Positions 55,401-62,668 of a stretch of 64,000 nt of DNA are shown here, piece after piece; the stretch's first letter is position 1; each line of letters starts with the position of its first letter. Source of the DNA: DYRB01 sp963709645 (lineage in GTDB: Bacteria; Pseudomonadota; Gammaproteobacteria; Chromatiales; Chromatiaceae); contig CAVPXP010000007.1 in NCBI GenBank assembly GCA_963709645.1, forward strand, positions 186,001 to 250,000, in the 5' to 3' direction. A program made the translations under genes and the position numbers. Below the pieces are notes generated by a model. That model had not been told where the DNA came from, searched no databases, and saw nothing but the letters and a program-made list of their open reading frames with translations.

Positions 55401-56243
55401 GTCGCCGACCACCGAGGTCTGGTCCCCCAGGCGGGCGATGGCGACGTGGCCGTAACGGGTGTCCACGGCATCGAGTAGCTCCATCCCAGGTTGAAGGCTC
55501 GCAAATCGCCACGCCTCAAGACCCCGGTCGAGCCGCTTGGCGACCGGCGGCAGGGTCAATGCCAGTGCCACCAGGGCCATCGCCCAAGGCAGCCAGTTCC
55601 CGGCGCTGGCCCGGCCCAGCGGCCGCGGCAATAGGGTGGCGGTCAAGGCCAGGACCGCAGTCACCAGGCCCAGCGTCTGCACGGGCCCCAGCCAGCGAAT
55701 CAGCACGAAGGTAAACAGGACACCGCCCAGCAGTGCCCCCAGGGCGTCCGCCACATAGGTCCGGGCCACCAGATTCACCACCCGGCCGGAGCCAGCGGCC
55801 TCGGCTCCTCGGCCCGCCTCACCCAATGCCTTGCAGGTCAGCGGAAAGGCTAGGCCAAGCAGCACCCCCGTCGGGAGGGTCACCAGGGTCAGGGCAAGAA
55901 ACAGGTCCCCGAGAGGCACGAACTCGCTGGAGGACACGTCCAGCAGTAACCGAACGGAGCGCAGCGCCAGGACCTGGGCAACGAGGACGAGCGGAAGGGC
56001 CAGGAGCATCCGCCGCACGGCGGTCGAGGCCGCCAGAGGAGGCGTCGCGCGCCCTTCCCGCCACCGCAGCGCCGCCACAGACCCCACGGCCAGCCAGAAC
56101 AACCAACTCGCGTAGAAGGCCCCCAGGCTCACTTCGTTGCCGTAGAAGACCACCAAACCCTCGCGGATCAACACTGCCTGGGCGACTTGGGAGAAGACGC
56201 CCAGGACCAGTATGGCGAGCAGGGGACGGAGACCTTGGGGCAA
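52494..56243 (-). CDS. Spermidine-synthase-like / FMN-binding / NosR-like Fe-S membrane fusion
   Basis: 1249 residues. Order: membrane bundle (about 1-235); spermidine-synthase-like Rossmann domain (about 255-540; VLLLGGYPSGLAAGLLRFPLD, LILSLDAAPSS, with the usual GGGDG loop altered); second membrane bundle (about 575-830); FMN-binding domain (about 850-975) with the covalent flavinylation motif DGMTGATVTS at 947-956; then NosR/NapH-like helices and cysteines (CGYLCPFGA near 1077, CRYFCPMGA near 1171, HCD...DCIRCNRC at 1201-1220) for [4Fe-4S] clusters. The start is TTG 56243 with a GAGGG site; an in-frame TGA sits four codons upstream and no ATG lies close downstream. Likely a transmembrane electron-transfer or aminopropyl-transfer-like enzyme; the reaction is unknown. 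First gene of the operon. Confidence 0.9.
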   Translation of the reverse strand: MPQGLRPLLAILVLGVFSQVAQAVLIREGLVVFYGNEVSLGAFYASWLFWLAVGSVAALRWREGRATPPLAASTAVRRMLLALPLVLVAQVLALRSVRLLLDVSSSEFVPLGDLFLALTLVTLPTGVLLGLAFPLTCKALGEAGRGAEAAGSGRVVNLVARTYVADALGALLGGVLFTFVLIRWLGPVQTLGLVTAVLALTATLLPRPLGRASAGNWLPWAMALVALALTLPPVAKRLDRGLEAWRFASLQPGMELLDAVDTRYGHVAIARLGDQTSVVGDGQIQQSFPLHLEVERQAAYFYAEAAGARRVLLLGGYPSGLAAGLLRFPLDRIDQVEQDRTGFERVRPYLDHEARDALQDPRLALHFADGRRFLRHLGSDARYDLILSLDAAPSSAASNRYFTREAFASIREHLTPDGVFCTQVSAASNYLGRAVGGYAGSVYRTLGEVFSHIVLVPGDVQVFCASNALGRLTEDPGELQRRYLAANLADQGGDGSCAAGSAAPGCHTLPVGTFSSMLPRDEVAFLRGQLEQARGLSEVNRDSRPVTYYLNMVLWGKFSASGFVDWLERLHRLGPWPYLIPPVLFVALWLLRAGLEGRGGPAQSAPAGVFALAVLGLIAMAAQLALLFSYQAQVGLVFERVALLNGLFMTGLALGAGAARPLAAGRRSGWHLVAVLVAVALGLAVQPAALETLADLGGQAQEAGYLGLTLTLGLLAGAGFTLSVPLAQGGGDSVIRSGGLVQAADNLGGALGGLVTGALMVPILGVDGTCRVLAVLAAVALLPLLFARLVPAVPAGPDRRGQPSFPWPRLGWGLIYAVLLTYAFLLLELGTAPGPQVRFDDERLAEVSGSVRFSLVEEPFVHYLGFTPGEVQPQTVNLASAAAAPGVSGFAGPVHLLLGVGRDGVLRGVRYLDSGETPSYIAGIDSWLAGLAGVDLAQGPLSLDRLDGMTGATVTSRAALETINLAARRATETAFERAMPPATATGEAGEPDWGLYATAVLLLLFFPVYLSGSEPARLLYQVVALAILGFWLNTLVTEVDLVNLSQGKAASLAENPQRWLLIGFAAVTALLFGQVWCGYLCPFGALQELTSRLGRRLGLRAYPDRPIEQRMRYIKYVLLALVLTGVWLTGEGTWATFDPMQHLFGGRLSGWMLWLTGLVLVGALFHYRFWCRYFCPMGAFLALGNKLALLQGLAPKRRFEHCDLGVKGEFDLDCIRCNRCLTARDTHVRRTTAASSKLPQEVSSTSGGN

Positions 56244-56621
56244 GTTGCGCCCTCATGGCGGTTGGTGTTAAGCGCGACCGGAATGCCGGGGGATGTCGCA
56301 GCAAGTCTAGTCTGCCGACGCCCTGAAGGTCTAAGAGTCGCCGAAGCCCGCCATCGGCAGGTACCGTTGCGGATGACCTGGAAAGCGGCGCCGACTAGGA
56401 AAACCACACCCAAGCCCCAGACCCGCTGACCCAAGGCCATGCAGAGGACCTGCACCGAGGTTGCATGGGCCCAGCCCGCTGGCTTATAACCTCGACTTGG
56501 CGCCAACTTGGGATGAGCGACGAGCCCCGGTCGCCATCCGTCCAAAGCCCAGCGTCGAGCACTCAAGTGTTAGGCCCATATCCCTGCGTGCCCCCTGTCA
56601 AAACCCAGTAGGACGGCCCGG
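56244..56621. other. Intergenic, nothing recognised
   Basis: 378 bases between the divergent fusion gene and the HExxH gene. It should hold promoters for both, but no terminator, repeat or operator stood out. Confidence 0.3.
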
Positions 56622-57155
56622 ATGAGCCCTAACCCGTACCCGGTCCTGCGCTGTGCCGAGGTCGGGCGAACAGCCATCGAGCGGTTTGCAGGCCGCTGCA
56701 ATCTTTTCTGTCACTGGGTCGCAGCCGGCCGCGCGATCCCCGGATCCTTCTGGGGTGCGCCAGAGGCGGGCCTGATCGGCCGGGGACTCTACTTGCGCGA
56801 CGACACCCCGCTGCACTCCGCACTGCATGAGACCTGTCACTACATCTGCATGGACCCCGACCGCCGTGCTGCCCTGCACACCGACGCCGGGGGCGACTTC
56901 GCGGAAGAAGATGCGGTTTGCTACCTCCAAATCCTGCTCGCCGATACCTTCCCAGGAGTTGGCCGCGTGCGCCTCATGCGGGACATGGACGCCTGGGGCT
57001 ACACTTTTCGTCTGGGCTCAGCCCAAGCCTGGTTCGATGCGGACGCCGCGGATGCGAGGCGGTGGCTGTGGGACCGGAACCTCATTGCGCCAGACGGCCA
57101 GCCGACCTGGGCCCTGCGCGCCGGCCTGGGTCGGAATCCCGCGGCTCGACGCTAA
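56622..57155 (+). CDS. Hypothetical protein with HExxH metallopeptidase-like motif
   Basis: 177 residues, no signal peptide. The clearest feature is LHETCHYICMD near residue 68, fitting HExxH of zinc metallopeptidases, followed by an acidic stretch GGDFAEEDAVCYLQ about 20 residues later that could supply a third ligand. The first third is Cys-containing (RFAGRCNLFCHW). I know no named family. It is the first gene of a plus-strand run with the exported Hsp20-like gene. Confidence 0.6.
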   Translation: MSPNPYPVLRCAEVGRTAIERFAGRCNLFCHWVAAGRAIPGSFWGAPEAGLIGRGLYLRDDTPLHSALHETCHYICMDPDRRAALHTDAGGDFAEEDAVCYLQILLADTFPGVGRVRLMRDMDAWGYTFRLGSAQAWFDADAADARRWLWDRNLIAPDGQPTWALRAGLGRNPAARR

Positions 57156-57267
57156 GGTGCTGGCAGTCCGCACCTCTGCTGCAGACCTATCGGACCCCAC
57201 CGTCGCTCGTTTTGCCTGATAATGCTTTTCACCAGATCGAAAACGGAACAATCCCCAGGAGTCGTCC

Positions 57268-57813
57268 ATGTCAATCCCGAAGCGCCTGGTTGTCACGCTA
57301 GCCCTCGCCCTGGTGCCTGTGCTGGCCGGGGCCTGGACACCCTATGGCTACGGCCCCTACCAACCGGTGTTGCCGGACCAGACGGGCCCGAATGTCTTGG
57401 ACCAGGGACCCAACCCCGGTTATGGTCCAATGGATCCAATGGAATCCCGCGGCCGCAGCGGTCCACCGCCCCGAATGGCCCAATCCGGCAGAATGCGGAT
57501 TCAGCAGAGTGCAACCGACGCGGCCTACCTGCTGGACATCCAGCTCTCCGGGGTCAAACCGGCGGACATCAAGGTCGAGATCAGGGGCCCCTGGGTCCTC
57601 GTCACGCGCGAGACCTCGTCCGAGTCCACCCAGGAGGAGACTTTCGGGGATGGACGCGGTTACAAACGGAGCTTCAGCTACTCCAGCGGGCGGGCCAGTC
57701 GGCGTTTCAACGTCCCCCGCGATGGTGACACTTCCGCGATGCAACGCCAGGACACGGAGGACGCCGTCCGGATCACCATTCCACGTACTAAGGCCGTCGC
57801 GGGACCACGTTGA
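57268..57813 (+). CDS. Exported Hsp20/alpha-crystallin-like protein
   Basis: 181 residues. A signal peptide (MSIPKRLVVTLALALVPVLAGA) precedes a Gly/Pro/Tyr-rich linker (WTPYGYGPYQPVLP) and an alpha-crystallin-like beta-sandwich: AYLLDIQLSGVKPADIKVEIRGPWVLVTRE, YKRSFSYSSGRASRRFNVP and DAVRITIPR. Small heat-shock proteins are normally cytosolic, so an exported one would act as a periplasmic or envelope holdase (inference). About 110 bases after the HExxH gene. Confidence 0.75.
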   Translation: MSIPKRLVVTLALALVPVLAGAWTPYGYGPYQPVLPDQTGPNVLDQGPNPGYGPMDPMESRGRSGPPPRMAQSGRMRIQQSATDAAYLLDIQLSGVKPADIKVEIRGPWVLVTRETSSESTQEETFGDGRGYKRSFSYSSGRASRRFNVPRDGDTSAMQRQDTEDAVRITIPRTKAVAGPR

Positions 57814-58012
57814 GGAACCGCCCGCGAAATCCATCCCTCGCTTTATCCGCAACTGGAAGGCGGACCTGTCGCCAAATCGGCCTTATCCGCCTTCCTTCGG
57901 CTTCCGATTGCCACAGCGGCTTGAACCAGCCGGGCGTACTGCCCAGGGCGAAATACCCTATTGATCTCGCTGCCCTGACGACGGCGACCGTCAACCATTC
58001 CGGAGCACCACC

Positions 58013-58429
58013 ATGGCCGACACTTTCGCCACCGCGCAGGACGCGGAAGACGCCTTTTACGACGCCACTCGAGGAGCGCAACGCCGAGCGCATGGCGGCG
58101 GTCTGGGGCGACGCGCCGGACATCGCCTGCCTGCTGCCCATGCAGCCCCTGCTCCTAGGGGACGAGGTACGCGAGGTCTGGGCACCGATGTTTGCTCAGG
58201 GCGATGCCATCGATCTCCAGGTTCGCCACATCCGTTGGGTGGAGTTGGGTGAGCTCGCCATCCACTACGTCCAGGAGTGGATCACGCCCCCGCCGGGGCA
58301 CCGGCCCCGCCGCCCGTCTATGCCACCAACGTCTTCCGCAGGGGACCGACCGGCTGGAACCTGGTTCTGCACCAGAACTCCCCTACCCCACCGCCGCCGG
58401 GGGCCATGGGCAGTCAGCCACCAAACTGA
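58013..58429 (+). pseudogene. SnoaL/NTF2-like protein, two compensating frameshifts
   Basis: Corrected length about 138 residues. MADTFATAQDAEDAFYDA leads, after one extra base at about 58063, to LEERNAERMAAVWGDAP, then LLPMQPLLLGDEVREVWAPMF, then one missing base at about 58297, and ends VYATNVFRRGPTGWNLVLHQNS. The pattern of an NTF2-like cone with a final WxLVxHHxS-type strand fits SnoaL-like proteins. The two shifts restore the original frame. Function unknown. 37 bases before mtaB. Confidence 0.65.
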
Positions 58430-58466
58430 ACCCTGTCTGCCGGGACGCGAAACGCCGCCAGCCACG

Positions 58467-59762
58467 ATGCGGGTCAAGCTGCACACCCTGGGGTGCCGCC
58501 TCAACGAGGCGGAAACCGAGGCATGGGCCCGCAAGTTGCGCGCCCAGGGGCACCAATTGTGCCGTCGAGACGAGGCCGCCGATCTGGTGGTGGTCAACAC
58601 CTGCGCCGTGACACAGGAGGCAGTGCGCAAGTCCGGCCAGATCCTGCGCCGGAGCCGCCGCGAGGACCCCAATGCCCGCCTGGTCGTCACCGGCTGTGCC
58701 GTCTCGCTGCCGTTTTCGCCTCCCGCGCTGGCCCCAACGGCAGACCTCTTGGTCCCCAACGCCGACAAGGACCGCTTGGTGGAGGTGACCAACCAGCACC
58801 TGGGACTCCCCTCCGCGCCGGAACAATGGCGTGAGGTCGGCGGGGAAACCCTATTCGCCCGCTCACGCCAGCGGGCCTTCGTCAAGGTCCAGGACGGCTG
58901 CCGGCACCGGTGCGGCTACTGCATCATCACCCTGGCCCGCGGCGAGGAGCGCAGCCGTGCCACCGCTGATCTGGTGGCCGAGGTCCGCGGGCTCACTGCG
59001 GCCGGGGTGGACGAGGTCGTCCTCACCGGGGTGCACCTGGGTGGCTACGGCAGCGACCGTCCTTGCGAAGATCTGATGACCCTTATCCGCGCCCTCCTTG
59101 CCGAGACCGAGGTCCGCCGTCTGCGGCTAGGCTCCCTGGAGCCCTGGGACCTGCCGGACGGGTTCTGGGACCTCTTCTCCGATCCGCGGCTCATGCCGCA
59201 TCTGCACCTGCCCATCCAGAGCGGATCGGACGCCGTCCTGCGGCGCATGACCCGGCGTGGACGGGCGCGCGACTTTGTGTCGCTGGCGGCCGGCGCACGC
59301 AGCCTAGTGCCGGACCTGAACCTGACCACGGACGTGATCACAGGGTTTCCCGGTGAGACGGAGGCGGAGTGGCGGGAGACCCTGTTTCTGGTCGGAGAAA
59401 TCGGGTTTGGCGATGTCCATGTCTTCCCCTTTTCTCCGCGCCCCGGGACCAGGGCGGCTGGCTTGCCCGATCAGATCCCCCCGGCTATCGGTCGGGGGCG
59501 CGCCCGGCAGCTGCGCTCCCTCGCCGCAGAGCTGCGCCGGGCGGCTTTGACACGACTGGTCGGGCGTCGGGTAGAGATCCTGGTGGAGGGGCGCGCAGAC
59601 ACGGCGGTGGCGGCCGGCGAGCGACTGGGCTATACCCCTGGCTATCTGCCGGTAAAGGTCACCGACATCTCAGACCAAAGCGTCGCGGGGAACCGCATCC
59701 GTGGGGTCAGCCTGACCGGCCTGACGCCGGACGGCGAGGCGTTGCTCGGTTCAGAGGACTAA
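58467..59762 (+). CDS. mtaB: tRNA (t6A37)-methylthiotransferase MtaB
   Basis: 431-residue methylthiotransferase adding a methylthio group to t6A at position 37 of tRNA. UPF0004 domain: KLHTLGCRLNEAETE, VVVNTCAVTQEAV and VVTGCAVSLP carry three Cys. The radical SAM motif is QDGCRHRCGYCIITLARG (CxxxCxxC), then LTGVHLGGYG and DVITGFPGETEAEW, followed by a TRAM-like C-terminus. The order and the HLGGYG motif distinguish MtaB from MiaB and RimO. The stop codon TAA is also the target duplication of the following MITE. Confidence 0.9.
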   Translation: MRVKLHTLGCRLNEAETEAWARKLRAQGHQLCRRDEAADLVVVNTCAVTQEAVRKSGQILRRSRREDPNARLVVTGCAVSLPFSPPALAPTADLLVPNADKDRLVEVTNQHLGLPSAPEQWREVGGETLFARSRQRAFVKVQDGCRHRCGYCIITLARGEERSRATADLVAEVRGLTAAGVDEVVLTGVHLGGYGSDRPCEDLMTLIRALLAETEVRRLRLGSLEPWDLPDGFWDLFSDPRLMPHLHLPIQSGSDAVLRRMTRRGRARDFVSLAAGARSLVPDLNLTTDVITGFPGETEAEWRETLFLVGEIGFGDVHVFPFSPRPGTRAAGLPDQIPPAIGRGRARQLRSLAAELRRAALTRLVGRRVEILVEGRADTAVAAGERLGYTPGYLPVKVTDISDQSVAGNRIRGVSLTGLTPDGEALLGSED

Positions 59763-59919
59763 GGCGATTTCGGTCAAATAATGCACCAGATGGCTTGTCT
59801 CTGCGCCCGCCTTCTTTGTCGCGCCAGCAGTGACATAGCCGAGCTATGCTCCTGCCGATACACCTTGAAGGCGGACGTCAATCCGGCGCCATCTGGTACA
59901 GGATTCTCCGGCGATCGCC
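59763..59919. mobile_element. 157-bp MITE, copy B (TAA duplication)
   Basis: Same length and arrangement as copy A at 46849-47005, with terminal repeats GGCGATTTC... and TAA on each side (59760-59762 and 59920-59922). The left TAA is the mtaB stop codon. Internal region shares GCGCCCGCCTTCTTTGTCGC and GCTATGCTCCTGCC with copy A. No coding capacity. Confidence 0.8.
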
Positions 59920-60095
59920 TAAACTGCCCGACGCCACCCGACTCACCCGGCCGAGCCGCAGGTGGCTGCCGCGCTGAACTTCGCCGCCGCGGTAACTGGC
60001 CGGTGCTGGCACGCGAGTTTGGGCCCCGCCACCAGTCGCCTGGCCCACATGACTCAAGTCTTCAGATAGCGGATCGCGGCGCGGTTGCGGTGGGT

Positions 60096-60398
60096 TCATC
60101 CTGGGAAGACGGCGATTACGCGAGTCTTGTCCGCTGCCGGAGTTGCCCCGGTTCCGCGCACAGTTGGGCGCTTTCGTCGTTCGGGGTTGATCACCCAGCA
60201 CACCGGCTTTTCCGCGGCGGACCGGATCGCGGCGGCGAGCTTCTCAGCGCCCAACCGGCTGGCGCCTGAGTCGACGAGGATCACACCCTCACCGCTGACA
60301 ATAAGGGGGAGGTCGGCGTTGAGGCCAGCGACAGCAGAACCGGCAGGAGCATGCGCTTGGGTATGAGCGTCCTCAACGAGCGGCAAGACCGGCTTCAT
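60096..60398 (-). pseudogene. Metallo-beta-lactamase-fold hydrolase, truncated
   Basis: The start ATG 60398 lies inside the end of acr3, so it was translationally coupled to the ars operon. The first ~70 residues (VAGLNADLPLIVSGEGVILVDSGA... AAAIRSAAEKPVCWVINPE) match the N-terminal strand region of MBL-fold hydrolases, where HxHxDH should follow the WVIN segment. Instead the frame runs into unrelated sequence. The metal site is missing, so this is a remnant. Confidence 0.55.
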
Positions 60399-61452
60399 AC
60401 CAGCCCTTGGTCTGATTGACGATCTTGACCACCAGCAGCATCACCGGGACCTCGATGAGTACGCCCACAACGGTGGCCAGGGCCGCACCGGACTGGAAGC
60501 CGAACAGTGAGATGGCCGCTGCCACCGCCAGTTCGAAGAAGTTGGAGGCCCCGATCAGGGCCGACGGGCAGGCGATGTTGTGCTTCTCGCCCACCGCGCG
60601 GTTGAGCCAGTAGGCCAGACCCGAGTTGAAGAAGACCTGAATCAGGATGGGCACCGCCAGCAGGGCGATGATCAGGGGCTGCTCGATGATGGCCTCGCCC
60701 TGGAAGGCGAACAGCAGGACCAGGGTCGCCAGCAGGGCCAGGATGGAGGCGTGGCCCAGGGTGGCCAGGGTGGCATCGAGCTTTGCCTGACCCTGCCTCA
60801 GCAGGACCGTGCGCCACGCCTGGGCCAGGATCACCGGGATGACGATATAGAGCACCACCGAGGTCAACAGGGTGTCCCAGGGTACCGTGATGGCGGATAG
60901 CCCCAGCAGCAGACCGACGATGGGGGCGAAGGCGAACACCATGATGGTGTCGTTGAGGGCGACCTGGGACAGGGTGAAGTAGGGATCGCCGTCGGACAGC
61001 CGGCTCCAGACGAATACCATGGCCGTGCAGGGTGCCGCCGCCAGCAGGATGAGGCCGGCGACATAGCTGTCGAGTTGCTCCGCCGGCAGCCAGGGGGCGA
61101 ACCAGTGGCGGATGAACAGCCAGGCCAGCAGCGCCATGGAAAACGGCTTCACCGCCCAGTTGACGAAGAGCGTCACGCCGATGCCGCGCCAGTGCTCCTT
61201 CACCTGGTGCAGGGCGCCGAAGTCGATCTTCATCAGCATCGGGATGATCATCACCCAGATCAGCACGCCCACTGGGATGTTGACCTGAGCGACCTCCATG
61301 CGGCCGAGGGCCTGGAAGGGAGCTGGCACGAGCTGGCCCAGCACCACCCCGGCAACGATGCACAGCGCGACCCAGAGGGTGAGCCAGCGCTCGAAAAGGG
61401 TCATCGGCACACCGGCGGCACGCTTGGCCGTGACTTCACATTGGGCGCTCAC
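60373..61452 (-). CDS. ACR3-family arsenite efflux permease
   Basis: 359-residue integral membrane transporter with about ten helices, extruding As(III) (and Sb(III) in some). Conserved features: LIWVMIIPMLMKIDFGAL, LILLAAAPCTAMVFVWSRLSDGDPYFTLSQVALND and IGASNFFELAVAAA; the APCTAMV Cys is the functionally important residue of ACR3. Between arsC (3 bases) and the truncated MBL gene. Confidence 0.94.
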   Translation of the reverse strand: MSAQCEVTAKRAAGVPMTLFERWLTLWVALCIVAGVVLGQLVPAPFQALGRMEVAQVNIPVGVLIWVMIIPMLMKIDFGALHQVKEHWRGIGVTLFVNWAVKPFSMALLAWLFIRHWFAPWLPAEQLDSYVAGLILLAAAPCTAMVFVWSRLSDGDPYFTLSQVALNDTIMVFAFAPIVGLLLGLSAITVPWDTLLTSVVLYIVIPVILAQAWRTVLLRQGQAKLDATLATLGHASILALLATLVLLFAFQGEAIIEQPLIIALLAVPILIQVFFNSGLAYWLNRAVGEKHNIACPSALIGASNFFELAVAAAISLFGFQSGAALATVVGVLIEVPVMLLVVKIVNQTKGWYEAGLAAR

Positions 61453-61454
61453 GC

Positions 61455-61874
61455 TCAGAGCCCCAGGGCTTCTCGAACCGCCGGCACCAGCCGGGCGCGG
61501 ATGTCGTCGCGTACCATCAGAAAGCTCTCGATAGGCTCGCCGTGGGGGTCATGGAAAGGCAGGTGGATGGACCTCACCGGGCGGGGGAACACCGGGCAGG
61601 TCTCCTTGGCGTTGTCGCACACGGTCACCACCAGGTCGATGTCCTGGTCCATCACCGCATCCACGTCCTTGGGGTGCAGGCCCGCGGTGGGCAGGCCAGC
61701 GTCCTTCAGGGCGGCGATGGCGCCATCGGCAACCTTGGGTTGCGGCCGAGTGCCGGCGGACAGGGCACGCACCCGTCCTGCCAGGTCGTGGTTGAGCAGC
61801 ACCTCGGCCATCTGGGAACGGCAGGAGTTGCCGGTGCAGAGGACGAGGACGGTCTTGGTTGGGTGGGTGCTCAC
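61455..61874 (-). CDS. arsC: Arsenate reductase (low-MW phosphatase type)
   Basis: 139 residues of the thioredoxin-coupled ArsC family: VLVLCTGNSCRSQMAE carries the CX5R P-loop at the active site, and VVTVCDNAKETCPVF supplies the resolving cysteines of the second and third site. Reduces arsenate to arsenite for export by ACR3. Four-base overlap with arsR and three bases from acr3. Confidence 0.94.
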   Translation of the reverse strand: MSTHPTKTVLVLCTGNSCRSQMAEVLLNHDLAGRVRALSAGTRPQPKVADGAIAALKDAGLPTAGLHPKDVDAVMDQDIDLVVTVCDNAKETCPVFPRPVRSIHLPFHDPHGEPIESFLMVRDDIRARLVPAVREALGL

Positions 61875-62209
61875 GCATTCTTCTCCTTGCTAGGAAGGAT
61901 GGTTTGGGGCGCGCAAAGCGCGGCATCGCCGCCGCAGCAGTTCTCGCTCAGATAGTTGATGAGGCCGTGCATGACGTCGAAGTCCGCCACGTAACGCACG
62001 AAGCGCCCTTGCTGCCGGCCGTGCACCAAGCCGCCATGGGCCAGGGTCTTCAGATGGAAGGACAAGGTCGCGGCGGGGACGGCCAGGGCCTCGGCGATCT
62101 GACCAGCCACCAGACCCGCCTGGCCCGCCTGGACCAACAAGCGGAAGATGGCAAGGCGGGTTTCCTGGGCCAGGGCAGAGAGGGCCAGCACGGCAAAGGG
62201 GGAACGCAT
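61871..62209 (-). CDS. arsR: ArsR-family regulator
   Basis: 112 residues, winged helix: LALSALAQETRLAIFRLLVQAG, then VPAATLSFHLKTLAHGGLVHGRQQGRFVRY (recognition helix) and NYLSENCCGGDAALCA, a C-terminal Cys cluster that may bind As(III); the classic ELCVCDL site is not obvious, so the sensing site may differ from E. coli ArsR. The ATG at 62209 with GGAAG upstream is preferred over longer starts at 62242 and 62338. First gene of arsR-arsC-acr3. Confidence 0.9.
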   Translation of the reverse strand: MRSPFAVLALSALAQETRLAIFRLLVQAGQAGLVAGQIAEALAVPAATLSFHLKTLAHGGLVHGRQQGRFVRYVADFDVMHGLINYLSENCCGGDAALCAPQTILPSKEKNA

Positions 62210-62260
62210 TTCTACACTTCCACAAGTATCGAATGGATGCATATCGTATTGTATTGTCTC
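62210..62260 (-). promoter_or_regulatory. Probable arsR operator/promoter
   Basis: The AT-rich stretch just upstream of arsR contains the inverted repeats TATCGAAT and ATATCGTATTG near 62227-62252, unlike the GC-rich surroundings. This is typical of an ArsR-type operator controlling its own operon. The exact half-sites and promoter boxes are not certain. Confidence 0.5.
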
Positions 62261-62668
62261 AGGCTGGACAAGCAGGCCGATTTCGAGGGTACGGCTGCGC
62301 GGTCTTTGGTTGCAGCGCCGTCGCAAGCGGCAGCGCAATTCCGACGTGCCTTGGGCGAAGGGCGACGCGTCCAGGTGTGATCAGGCGCGCGGCATGCCGT
62401 AGGCAGCAAGGGTAGTGCGGGCCGAAGCCCCAGCGACTCGGCCACGGTGGCGGCGGGGACGCAGATCGGCTAGGGTCCACAAGCCTTTCCATGTGCCTGC
62501 CAGGCACACTGGGTCAGGCCGCCGAGCCGCTGCGGGATCCGCTGGCAAATCGAACATTCATCGGCTAGTGTCGAATTCACAGTCGGGGCGGTCTCCCCGC
62601 CAAATCTGCCCCATGGATACAGCGCGCTGCCAAAGCGTCGTTGGGACCATTGCGACGGAGGTGGACCT
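62261..62668. other. Intergenic, nothing recognised
   Basis: About 400 bases upstream of the EAL gene, between it and the divergent ars operon. No repeat, terminator or gene of its own was identified beyond the ribosome site of the EAL gene at its right end. Confidence 0.3.
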
